A DNA stretch of 7,673 nt from an uncultured Ardenticatenia bacterium. GTDB taxonomy: Bacteria; Chloroflexota; Anaerolineae; Promineifilales; Promineifilaceae. The position numbers and the translations under genes were made by a program. Position 1 is the first letter of the stretch. Each line of letters starts with the position of its first letter. The notes beneath the pieces are model-generated. The model was not told the DNA's origin. It did no database searches and saw only the letters and a program-made list of their open reading frames with translations. Below, one piece after another: positions 1 through 5,878 of this stretch. The stretch covers positions 1 to 7,673 of the forward strand of contig CALLZA010000292.1 of NCBI GenBank assembly GCA_937858165.1. Reading direction: 5' to 3'.

Positions 1-127
1 TTCGATCGTGTTGATGATTTGGCCTATGTGCTCTTATATGCATGATATGTCGGGACGGTTGTCACTGTTTCTCGGAGATTTACACGATATTTTGTTTCTC
101 TATTACGTTGTGGTGTTTTTTTTTTTT
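1..127. other. Non-genomic tail outside the left adapter
   Basis: This stretch lies outside the P7 end of the left adapter, so it cannot be part of the sequenced insert. It is much more AT-rich than the insert and ends in a run of 12 T (116-127) directly against the adapter, the mirror image of the poly-A seen when a read runs off its template. No gene, RNA or repeat is visible. A frame that opens at 8 runs through this tail and the adapter and should not be annotated. Inference: read noise kept by the assembler. Confidence 0.85.
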
Positions 128-193
128 CAAGCAGAAGACGGCATACGAGATCTAGTACGGTCTCGTGGGCTCGGAGATGTGTATAAGAGACAG
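128..193 (-). other. Illumina Nextera P7 adapter with i7 index (artefact)
   Basis: 128-151 match the Illumina P7 flow-cell sequence (starts CAAGCAGAAGACGGCATACG). 152-159 are an 8-base index, CTAGTACG, which reads CGTACTAG on the other strand, the index usually called N702. 160-193 match the Nextera read-2 transposase adapter, ending in the Tn5 mosaic end (GATGTGTATAAGAGACAG). Genomic sequence starts at 194. Translated in one direction the adapter gives a peptide containing QAEDGIRD and RSRGLGDVYKRQ. In the other it gives SPRDRTRSRMPSSA. Both are recognisable adapter products and not biology. Confidence 0.98.
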
Positions 194-927
194 ATGTTGG
201 GCGACAGCCAGGGCGCGACGGCGGCCAGCGGCGCCATCAGCTCCGGCCGCAGCATTCGGTCAGTGGCCACGGGCGGGGCCTGGGCTGTCAGGGTGTAGTA
301 GAGCGTGGCCCCGACGCTGTAGATGTCGCTGCGGGCGTCGGTGTGGCCGGCGGCAAAGCCGTACTGCTCCGGCGAGGCGTAGTGGGGCGTGCCCATGCCG
401 CGCATGAGCGTATGGGTCGTCGGGTTGGCCGGGTTCCACAGCTTGACCAGGCCGAAGTCGACCAGGACGGGCGCGCCGTCGGGCAGCAGGATGATATTGT
501 TGGGTTTGATGTCGCGGTGGAGCACCTGGTGCTGGTGGCAGTAGTCCAGCGCTTCCAGCAGTTGCGCGCCCAGGCGGGCGACGGCCGCCTCCGGTAGCGG
601 CCCGCCGCGCTCGATGCGCTCGGCCAGGTTCTCGCCCTGAACCAGACTCATGACCAGAAACGCCCGGCTGTCTTCTTCGAAGAAGTCGGACACGTTGACA
701 ACGCCGGGGTGATTCAGCCGGGCCAAAGTCGTCGCCTCGCGGCGAAACTGCTCCCGCAGTTGGGGTAACTCCTCCGGCCGCAGCCCCGGCGGTGGCGTGA
801 ACTCTTTGACGGCCACGTCGAGGCTGAGCCGGTGGTCGTAGGCGCGATAGACCGAGCCCATGCCGCCCTGGCCGAGATGGTCGCGGACGGTGTAGCGGCC
901 CTGTAAGGTATGGCCGGGCTGTAACAT
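194..927 (-). CDS. Ser/Thr protein kinase, C-terminus lost at contig end
   Basis: A Hanks-type (PknB-like) protein kinase that phosphorylates Ser/Thr on partner proteins using ATP. The 244 complete residues seen cover most of the catalytic domain: glycine loop GQGGMG (19-24), VAVK with ATP-binding K41, alpha-C E64, catalytic loop HRDIKPNN (137-144, D139), DFG (157-159), GTPHYASPEQ (179-188) and subdomain IX D201. All catalytic residues are intact, and the activation loop carries T170, T171 and T173. There are no membrane segments in the part seen. The ATG at 927 follows GAGGAG (933-938) with a 5-nt gap. It starts 66 nt after the FHA-ABC exporter stop, so the two are probably co-transcribed and the exporter is a likely substrate. 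The open frame continues to 127 only by reading adapter, so residues from 245 onward are false. The rest of the kinase lobe and any C-terminal TM or sensor domain are missing. Confidence 0.96.
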
Positions 928-993
928 GACGACTCCTCTGTCAGACGACGTAGAACAGAAGGGGAACGACCGCCGCCCGAACTGGCCCCTACA

Positions 994-3690
994 CTATACT
1001 ACGTCTTTGCGCCGTTGTATAGTGGCTGTCAGGACGAGGAAAACGGCGGCGAAGCCCAGCAGCACGAGCCAGGTGAACAGCAGATGGCTGGGCGAATGGT
1101 CATAGTTGACGTTGAAGGTCAGCGCCGGCGGCAGGGCGGTCTGCCCCTCGTCACAATACCCCTCGGCCGCCGGGGACAGTCCGACCGGCAGCGCCTGTTC
1201 CGGCTCCAGACAGCCGCCGCCCTGGGCGTTCAGCCGTTCGATGTCGACCGAGCTGCCCAGCGCCTCCAGTGTCCAGCGTGTCGTGGTCAAATAAGAGAGG
1301 GGGCGAGCCGCGGCGGGGATCTCGAAGATCGCCCCGGCGAAGATGATCTGCATGAACAGCACGACCAGAATGATGTAGATGACCGTACCCTGGCTGCGGA
1401 CGACGGCCGAGACGAGCAACCCCAGGGCGATGCTGGCCAGTGTTGCCAACACCAGTGTGACGTACATCTCCAGCGCCGCCGGCAGCACGACGCCGTCGCC
1501 GGGGAACGCCACGCGCAGGCGCATGACCAGCAGCAGCAGGGCACACTGAATCAGCCCAAAGCCGAGCAGGATGACGACCTTCGACGCCAGATAGGGCGGG
1601 ATACGCAGGTTCACCATCCGTTCGCGGCGGTAGATGGGGGCCTCCTTGACGATCTCATAGGCCGCGCCGAACAGCCCCAGCAGCGTCGCCGCCAGCGCCA
1701 TCATAAACAGCAGCCGTTGCGTCGAAGTGGCGATCTGGTAGATGCCCTGAAACTGTTCGGCGTCGTCGGCCGGGTTCTCTGCTTGACGGGCGTCACCGAT
1801 CGCCTGCTGGATTTCGGCGCGGATGGCCGGCGCGCTCTGGCCGGTCAGGTCGTGGCGACCGGCCATGATGAGCAGCAGCAGGCCAATGAGCGGCATGGCC
1901 GCCAGCAGGATGACCAGGCTGCCCGTGTCGCGGCGGATGAGATCAAAGGTGCGCCGGGCCAGCACGTTGAACTGGCCCAGCGACGACACCTTTTGCTTGG
2001 CCGGCTGGCGCGGTCGATCGTGGCCGACCAGCGAGACGTTGCCGGCGGCCTGGAGCCGGTCGCCGACGTAGCGCTGGTACTGCGGCGAATCGTGGTAGAG
2101 CGACTCCCATACCTCGGCCGCGGTTGCCTGGGGGTTAGCGGCCAACACCTGCTGTTGACGGCTCCCCGCGCTGGTGGGGAAGCTGACCGCGCCGGCCGGC
2201 TGGCTGAGGCGGGTGTAGATGTCGGCGAAGTCGGTTGCGCCGAAGAAGCCGAGCGCCTCTTGCGGCGGGCCGAAGTAGGTCAGGCGGCCGTCGGCCATGA
2301 ACGCCACCTGGGTACACTGGTCGATGTTGGCCGTGGCGTGGGTCACCAGCAGGACCGTCCGGCCGCCGTCGGCCAGCCGGCGCATGGTGTACATCATCTT
2401 CTTTTCCAGCCCGGGGTCCAGGCCGGAAGTCGGCTCGTCGAGGAAGAAGAGACCCGGCTCGGCCAGTAGCTCGCTGGCAATGCTGACGCGCTTCCGTTGG
2501 CCGCCGCTGAGGCGACCGACCTGCTTGTCGGCGTGTTCGCCCATCTCCACTTCGGCCAGCACCTTGGCCACGCGGTCATCGATCTCCGCCCCGGTGGCGT
2601 CGGGCAGGCGCAGGCGGGCGGCGTAGGTCAGGGCGTTGCGCACCGGCAGTTGGGCGTGGATGATGTCGTCCTGGGGCACGTAGCCGAGGATGCTGCGGTA
2701 GGCGGCGAAGTTGTCGTAGAGGTCGTCGCCGTTGACCAGCACGCGCCCGTCGGCCGGGGCAAAGCCGCTCATGGCATTGAGTAGGGTGCTTTTGCCCGCG
2801 CCGCTGCCGCCGACCAGGGCGACAAACTCGCGCGGGTAGATCGACAGGCTGACGTCGCGCAGGATGGTGCGCTCCGTGGCCGCGCCGCGCCGTAGCCACG
2901 CCGGCCCGCCGCCGACGCTGACGCGCCGCACCAGACGCACGGCATCGATGCGGTAGTTGCCGCCGGGCGTGTATTGGGCAAAGCCGGCCTGGTCGTAGAC
3001 GAGCTTGTAGGGGCCGATCTGCACCACATCGCGCGGGGCCAGGGGGCGTGGGCCAGTGATGAGTTCGCCGTTGACGAAGGTGCCGTTGCTGCTGCCCAGG
3101 TCGCGCAACAGCGGCCCGGTCGGCGACGGGCGCACTTCGGCGTGCAGGCGGGAGACGGTCGGGTGGTCAAGTTGCAGGTTGGCCGACGGATCGCGGCCGA
3201 TGATAAACACCGCTGCCTGGCCCAATTCCTGGCGACCTAGCTGGATGGTGCCCATGGCCCGCCCGGTGCTGGGGCGGCAAAAGATGAGGCCGACGCTGTT
3301 GCCCTGTGCATCGCCGATGCGGATGATGTCGCCGTCGCGCAGCGTTTGCTCGCTGATCACCCGCCCGTTGACCGCTGTGCCGTTGGCGCTGCCCAGATCG
3401 CGCCACACGGCGGCGTCGTCGCGCACTTCCAGCTCGGCGTGGCGGCGCGAGACGATGGGGCTATCGAGGACGAGATCGTTGCCGGGGTCGCGGCCGATGG
3501 TCACTCGCGGCCGGGCGATGACGAACGTCTCTTCGGCGCGGCCGGGCAGTTGGATGCGCAGCTGGGGGGCAGCGCTGGGGCTGACGCCGGCTGTGGTCGG
3601 GCGGGCTTGCAGGGATCGGCCGCAGGTGGCGCAGAAAGCGGCCCCCGGCCGGGGGAGCTGTGCGCCGCAGTGTGGACAGAAGTTGGCCAT
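994..3690 (-). CDS. Zinc ribbon-FHA-FHA-ABC exporter (ATPase and permease fused)
   Basis: An 898-aa ABCG-type exporter half-subunit with its own phosphothreonine readers. In order: zinc ribbon (C5, C8, C20, C23); FHA1 about 44-138 (GR 66-67, SRRH 81-84, GSANGT 100-105, N108); FHA2 about 148-232 (GR 165-166, SRLH 180-183, GSSNGT 199-204, N207); ATPase about 250-485 with Walker A GGSGAGKST (294-302), Q340, LSGGQ (394-398), Walker B LFFLDE (414-419) and H451; then an ABC2-type membrane domain with six hydrophobic segments. The last external loop has two Cys (GGGCLEP, GYCDEG) that could form a disulfide. The substrate cannot be read from sequence. Mycobacterial Rv1747 has the same FHA-FHA-ATPase-permease order and is controlled by the adjacent kinase PknF; a kinase gene is adjacent here too. 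The frame is open up to an ATG at 3765, but those 25 extra codons come from a palindromic repeat. The ATG at 3690 has a strong ribosome site and starts right at the zinc ribbon, so it is preferred. Confidence 0.94.
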   Translation of the reverse strand: MANFCPHCGAQLPRPGAAFCATCGRSLQARPTTAGVSPSAAPQLRIQLPGRAEETFVIARPRVTIGRDPGNDLVLDSPIVSRRHAELEVRDDAAVWRDLGSANGTAVNGRVISEQTLRDGDIIRIGDAQGNSVGLIFCRPSTGRAMGTIQLGRQELGQAAVFIIGRDPSANLQLDHPTVSRLHAEVRPSPTGPLLRDLGSSNGTFVNGELITGPRPLAPRDVVQIGPYKLVYDQAGFAQYTPGGNYRIDAVRLVRRVSVGGGPAWLRRGAATERTILRDVSLSIYPREFVALVGGSGAGKSTLLNAMSGFAPADGRVLVNGDDLYDNFAAYRSILGYVPQDDIIHAQLPVRNALTYAARLRLPDATGAEIDDRVAKVLAEVEMGEHADKQVGRLSGGQRKRVSIASELLAEPGLFFLDEPTSGLDPGLEKKMMYTMRRLADGGRTVLLVTHATANIDQCTQVAFMADGRLTYFGPPQEALGFFGATDFADIYTRLSQPAGAVSFPTSAGSRQQQVLAANPQATAAEVWESLYHDSPQYQRYVGDRLQAAGNVSLVGHDRPRQPAKQKVSSLGQFNVLARRTFDLIRRDTGSLVILLAAMPLIGLLLLIMAGRHDLTGQSAPAIRAEIQQAIGDARQAENPADDAEQFQGIYQIATSTQRLLFMMALAATLLGLFGAAYEIVKEAPIYRRERMVNLRIPPYLASKVVILLGFGLIQCALLLLVMRLRVAFPGDGVVLPAALEMYVTLVLATLASIALGLLVSAVVRSQGTVIYIILVVLFMQIIFAGAIFEIPAAARPLSYLTTTRWTLEALGSSVDIERLNAQGGGCLEPEQALPVGLSPAAEGYCDEGQTALPPALTFNVNYDHSPSHLLFTWLVLLGFAAVFLVLTATIQRRKDVV

Positions 3691-3698
3691 GCCGCCCG

Positions 3699-3706
3699 CT
3701 CCTCCT
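3699..3706 (-). promoter_or_regulatory. Ribosome binding site fixing the FHA-ABC exporter start
   Basis: On the minus strand this reads AGGAGGAG, a near-consensus Shine-Dalgarno, 8 nt before the ATG at 3690. It lies inside the longer open frame that begins at 3765, so it argues that 3765 is not the real start. Confidence 0.85.
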
Positions 3707-3712
3707 GCTTCC

Positions 3713-3776
3713 TGTAGCGCGGGATGCTTTTCCCGCGCCCGTCTAAAAAGGCGCGGGAAAGGCACCCCGCGCTACA
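3713..3776. repeat. Intergenic palindromic repeat, 27-bp arms
   Basis: Left arm 3713-3739 and right arm 3750-3776 are reverse complements at 25 of 27 positions, separated by a 10-nt loop (3740-3749). The outer ends are TGTAGCGCGGG and CCCGCGCTACA. Of the two mismatches, each strand can fold one as a G-U wobble, so a long hairpin is likely in RNA of either sense. It starts 5 nt after the oxidoreductase stop codon and ends just before the exporter's ribosome site. There is no U-run after the stem, so it is not a typical intrinsic terminator. It resembles REP-type or non-autonomous mobile palindromes. Possible roles are 3-prime-end protection of the upstream mRNA or partial attenuation of the exporter and kinase genes. 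Confidence 0.9.
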
Positions 3777-3781
3777 CGCTT

Positions 3782-4426
3782 TTAGAACCCCGGCCAGCTG
3801 TGGCGCTGCTCTTGCCAGACATCGGCCTGGTTGTGGTAGCCGTTGCGTTCCCAGAAGCCGGGCTGGTCGTCGCCGCGGAACTCCAGCCCGCGCAGCCACT
3901 TGCCGCCCTTCCAGAAGTACTTGTCGTCGGCCCGCCGACCGGCCACGACGCCGGCCACGCCGCGCAGCGGGTAGCCGTGGTCGGGCGAAAGGGGCTGGCC
4001 ATCGAAGTGAGTGGCCAGAATAAACCCCTCTTGCAGCACGAAGTCGATCGGCGTGTTGGTGGTGTAGCCGTATTCGCAGTGCTGGATGACGTAGCGCGCC
4101 TCCGGTCGGGGGCGGATGAACCCCTCTTTGACCAGCGTTGCCACTGATACGCCTTCCCAGAGGGTGTCGAACTTCGACCAGCGCGTGACGCAGTGGATGT
4201 CGAGCGTGATCTGGCTGCGCGGCAACTGGTTGAACGCCTCCCACGACCAGCGCTGCTCTTCGACCACCAGGCCGAAGACGCGAAAGTCCCAGCGCGCCAG
4301 ATCGACCCGCGGCACGGGGCCATAGTGGAGCACGGGAAACTTGATCGTCGCCGACTGGCCCGGCGGCAGGCGCTTCTGTTCCTTCATCCGCTTTTCCAAC
4401 TCGCGTCGCTCTCTCTGGTCGAACAT
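3782..4426 (-). CDS. Sulfite-oxidase-like molybdopterin oxidoreductase
   Basis: A 214-aa protein of the oxidoreductase molybdopterin-binding fold (COG2041; sulfite oxidase, MsrP/YedY superfamily). This group binds a molybdenum cofactor through one Cys and moves electrons or oxygen to or from small substrates. The Mo-ligating Cys is C79 in DIHCVTRWS (76-84). Other family marks are the HYGPVPRVD entry (34-42), WDFRVFGLV (46-54), HGYPLR (150-155) and the closing YFWKGGKWLRGLEF (170-183) and NGYHNQADVW segments. It has no signal peptide, Tat motif, heme domain or sulfite-oxidase dimerisation domain, so it should be the short cytoplasmic type. Its length is about that of other stand-alone members. 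The electron partner and substrate are unknown. The ATG at 4426 follows GAGGA (4434-4438) with a 7-nt gap. Palindromes flank it on both sides, so it may or may not share a transcript with its neighbours. No direct link to the phospho-signalling genes is visible. Confidence 0.92.
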   Translation of the reverse strand: MFDQRERRELEKRMKEQKRLPPGQSATIKFPVLHYGPVPRVDLARWDFRVFGLVVEEQRWSWEAFNQLPRSQITLDIHCVTRWSKFDTLWEGVSVATLVKEGFIRPRPEARYVIQHCEYGYTTNTPIDFVLQEGFILATHFDGQPLSPDHGYPLRGVAGVVAGRRADDKYFWKGGKWLRGLEFRGDDQPGFWERNGYHNQADVWQEQRHSWPGF

Positions 4427-4453
4427 AGGTTTGTCCTCACTCTAAAGCGTAGG

Positions 4454-4520
4454 AACCACAGATTACACCGATTTCGCAGATCCCAAAAAGCAATCTGTGA
4501 AATCGGTGTAATCTGTGGTT
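4454..4520. repeat. Intergenic palindromic repeat, 28-bp AT-richer arms
   Basis: Arms 4454-4481 and 4493-4520 are reverse complements at 27 of 28 positions around an 11-nt loop (4482-4492). The unit reads like CACAGATTACACCGATTTC on one arm and its complement on the other. It is clearly more AT-rich than the surrounding genes. It starts 7 nt after the stop codon of the 93-aa gene and ends 27 nt before the oxidoreductase start. Similar CACAGATTACAC-type palindromes are, as I recall, widespread in environmental bacterial genomes, and they produce false peptides such as TTDYTDFTD when translated. A terminator role is weakly supported because there is no U-run after the stem. A dispersed repeat family is more likely. 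Confidence 0.9.
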
Positions 4521-4527
4521 TCCTCTT

Positions 4528-4809
4528 CTAACCATATCGTTCCAGGAACCAGCGGGTGTAGTAGCCGACCCACTCGGCCCCCGGGGCGCGCGCCTTCAGG
4601 TCGCGGTCGAGGGCGACGAGCAGATAGACCAGCTCGCTCCTGGAGAAGCTCGCGCCCAGCAGCGCCGCCAGGGCCTCGTGCAGGTGCTCGGCGTACCAGA
4701 TGGGCCAATCGGCGTCGGCGCCGTCCGTCTCGCTGTAGGCTCGATGGTGCGCTTGGCCCGCCTCGCGGAAGAGGGCGGCCAGCGTATCGTACTTTGTCTG
4801 ATCGGTCAC
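4528..4809 (-). CDS. Conserved-looking 93-aa protein of unknown function
   Basis: A small soluble protein of 93 aa with no Cys motif, signal peptide or membrane segment. It is acidic and rich in aromatic residues: WPIWYAEHL around 35-43, a mid-protein ASFSRSELVYLLVALD stretch, and a C-terminal GAEWVGYYTRWFLERY. The Trp/Tyr pattern and SELVYLL-type helix look like a conserved small family I have seen as hypothetical, but I cannot name its function. The start is GTG at 4809. It follows AGGAGG (4814-4819), and an in-frame TGA five codons upstream rules out any longer form. It is the first gene of the minus-strand group and lies about 50 nt from a near-consensus promoter. The following gap to the oxidoreductase is 101 nt and is largely filled by a palindrome. 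Confidence 0.82.
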   Translation of the reverse strand: MTDQTKYDTLAALFREAGQAHHRAYSETDGADADWPIWYAEHLHEALAALLGASFSRSELVYLLVALDRDLKARAPGAEWVGYYTRWFLERYG

Positions 4810-4813
4810 ATTG

Positions 4814-4819
4814 CCTCCT
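4814..4819 (-). promoter_or_regulatory. Ribosome binding site for the GTG-started 93-aa gene
   Basis: A full AGGAGG on the minus strand, 4 nt before the GTG at 4809, which is a short gap. An ATG at 4811-4809 overlaps the GTG but is followed at once by TGA, so the GTG is the usable start. Confidence 0.7.
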
Positions 4820-4859
4820 GGTCACGGCGGCGACGGTTCGCCCGGCCGTTGTGAAGTAG

Positions 4860-4889
4860 ATCATATGCCCAGCAGGGCGTTCGCGTCAA
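4860..4889 (-). promoter_or_regulatory. Candidate sigma-70-type promoter for the minus-strand group
   Basis: Read on the minus strand: TTGACG (4889-4884), an 18-nt spacer, then TATGAT (4865-4860). Each box differs from consensus at one base. Transcription would begin near 4853, giving a leader of roughly 44 nt before the GTG at 4809. This is a sequence match only. Confidence 0.6.
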
Positions 4890-4919
4890 CCGTGTTCTAC
4901 TTTCTGCGCTATAAGGCCA

Positions 4920-4948
4920 TTGGCGTTGCCCGGAAATAAAGTTACAAT
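4920..4948 (+). promoter_or_regulatory. Candidate promoter for the FHA-PP2C pair
   Basis: TTGGCG (4920-4925), a 17-nt spacer, then TACAAT (4943-4948). Transcription would start near 4955, about 42 nt before the ATG at 4997. It is a weaker match than the opposing promoter. The two lie about 30 bp apart and back to back, so they could be co-regulated from the sequence between them. Confidence 0.45.
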
Positions 4949-4996
4949 GTCGCCCATAGTGCCCCGGCTCTCAGCGACAAAGGGAATGGGACGGAG

Positions 4997-5866
4997 ATGA
5001 ATCCGATACGCCTTCATAGCTTGCGGCGACTGGCCCCCATCTTGCTATCGGTGTTACTCCTGCTTGCCGTCCCCGCCTACGCTCAGAACACGCCTGAGCC
5101 GTCTCCGAACGCAAGCCCCTCGCCCTCTCCCACGCTGTTCGCGACCGTCGCCAGCCAGGTGATTACGCCGACGGCAACGACTACACCGACGGCGACGGCG
5201 ACGATCCCGTCAACGGCCACGGTTACAGCCCCCAGCGTCCTCGCCCCGGCCACAACCAGCACCGCGACCGCCCCGGCTCCAATTAACACTACGACGGCCG
5301 CGCCCATACCCACCTCGACTTCGGTGGTCATCGCTCCGGCGACACCCATCCCGTCCGACCCCGGCGGTGGGAACGCCGGTCTGGTGCCGCTGCTGCTGGG
5401 CGGTCTCTTCCTGCTGGCGGCGCTGGCCATCGGTGGGCTATTGCTGATGCGCCGCCGCCGACCCCGCGGGGCGGCTGGCGTGTCGCCCGCGCCCGGCCGC
5501 CCGCCCACGACGCCCCTGCCGCCCGCCGGCGCGGAGACGCTGACGGGTGTGCTGATGCCGGTCTACCTGCAACTGGAGGGGGACGCGCCACAGAGCTTCG
5601 CCATCTACGAGACGCCGTTCGCCATCGGCCGCGACCCGGCCAGCAACCTGCCTATCGATGAGACTTTCCCCGGCTGGCAGACCGTTTCGCGCCAGCACGC
5701 GCTCATCAGCCGCCATGAGCGAGGGTACGTGATCGAAGACCTTGGCTCCCAGAACGGCGTGCGTGTCAATGGCCGGCTGACGCCCAAGAATCTGCTGCGC
5801 AACGGGTGGCAGGTGTCGGTCGGCGGCGTGACGTTTCGTTTTGTCGACGAGACCGAGACCAACTGA
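4997..5866 (+). CDS. Single-pass membrane protein with cytoplasmic FHA domain
   Basis: A 289-aa predicted membrane-anchored phosphothreonine reader. Residues 1-29 look like a Sec signal peptide (basic HSLRR, a Leu-rich core, AYA then Q30 as a likely cleavage site). Residues 30-122 are almost only Pro, Thr, Ser, Ala and Val, with no fold evident: a stalk outside the membrane, possibly glycosylated. One TM segment (about 129-151) is followed by RRRR (152-155), which puts the C-terminus in the cytoplasm. After a Pro-rich linker comes an FHA domain at about 186-285: GR (211-212), SRQH (231-234), DLGSQNGVRVNG (248-259). The phosphothreonine-binding residues are kept, so it should dock a phosphorylated partner at the membrane. 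The kinase 4 kb away and the PP2C 12 nt downstream are the obvious candidates. The start ATG has only a weak ribosome site (GGGA with a 5-nt gap). If the signal peptide is not cut, it would be a two-TM hairpin with the FHA domain still inside. Confidence 0.92.
   Translation: MNPIRLHSLRRLAPILLSVLLLLAVPAYAQNTPEPSPNASPSPSPTLFATVASQVITPTATTTPTATATIPSTATVTAPSVLAPATTSTATAPAPINTTTAAPIPTSTSVVIAPATPIPSDPGGGNAGLVPLLLGGLFLLAALAIGGLLLMRRRRPRGAAGVSPAPGRPPTTPLPPAGAETLTGVLMPVYLQLEGDAPQSFAIYETPFAIGRDPASNLPIDETFPGWQTVSRQHALISRHERGYVIEDLGSQNGVRVNGRLTPKNLLRNGWQVSVGGVTFRFVDETETN
5166..5207 (+). repeat. Low-complexity ACG/GCG-rich tract encoding the Thr/Ala/Pro stalk
   Basis: A degenerate triplet-like run (ACGGC, ACGAC and ACACCGACGGC units) within the membrane FHA gene, translating to a Thr-, Ala- and Pro-rich stretch at about residues 57-70. 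Such tracts can change length by slippage. The units are imperfect, so they look like diverged repeats. Confidence 0.5.
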
Positions 5867-5878
5867 ACGAGTGGCTTC

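Noticed and set aside
8..298. Plus-strand open frame of 96 codons at the left end
   Set aside because: It starts in read noise, contains adapter-encoded residues (QAEDGIRD) and then runs antisense to the kinase.
1015..2469. Long plus-strand open frame of 484 codons opposite the exporter gene
   Set aside because: It is antisense to a full-length protein with intact ABC motifs. Its translation is Gln/Arg/Gly-rich with no domain. Long antisense frames are common in GC-rich genes.
3713..3776. Intrinsic transcription terminator
   Set aside because: The stem is long and stable but no U-run follows it on either strand, so a dispersed palindromic repeat explains it better.
3056..4147. Plus-strand open frame of 363 codons across the exporter start, palindrome and oxidoreductase end
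   Set aside because: It runs through an intergenic palindrome and antisense to two real genes, with no domain and no good ribosome site.
4806..4811. AUG-UGA start-stop element overlapping the GTG start
   Set aside because: The overlap is real, but the ATG is only 2 nt from the AGGAGG, too close for normal initiation. It is probably coincidence.
4463..4864. Minus-strand open frame of 133 codons overlapping the 93-aa gene
   Set aside because: A different frame from the better-supported GTG gene; its end (TTDYTDFTD) is translation of the palindromic repeat.
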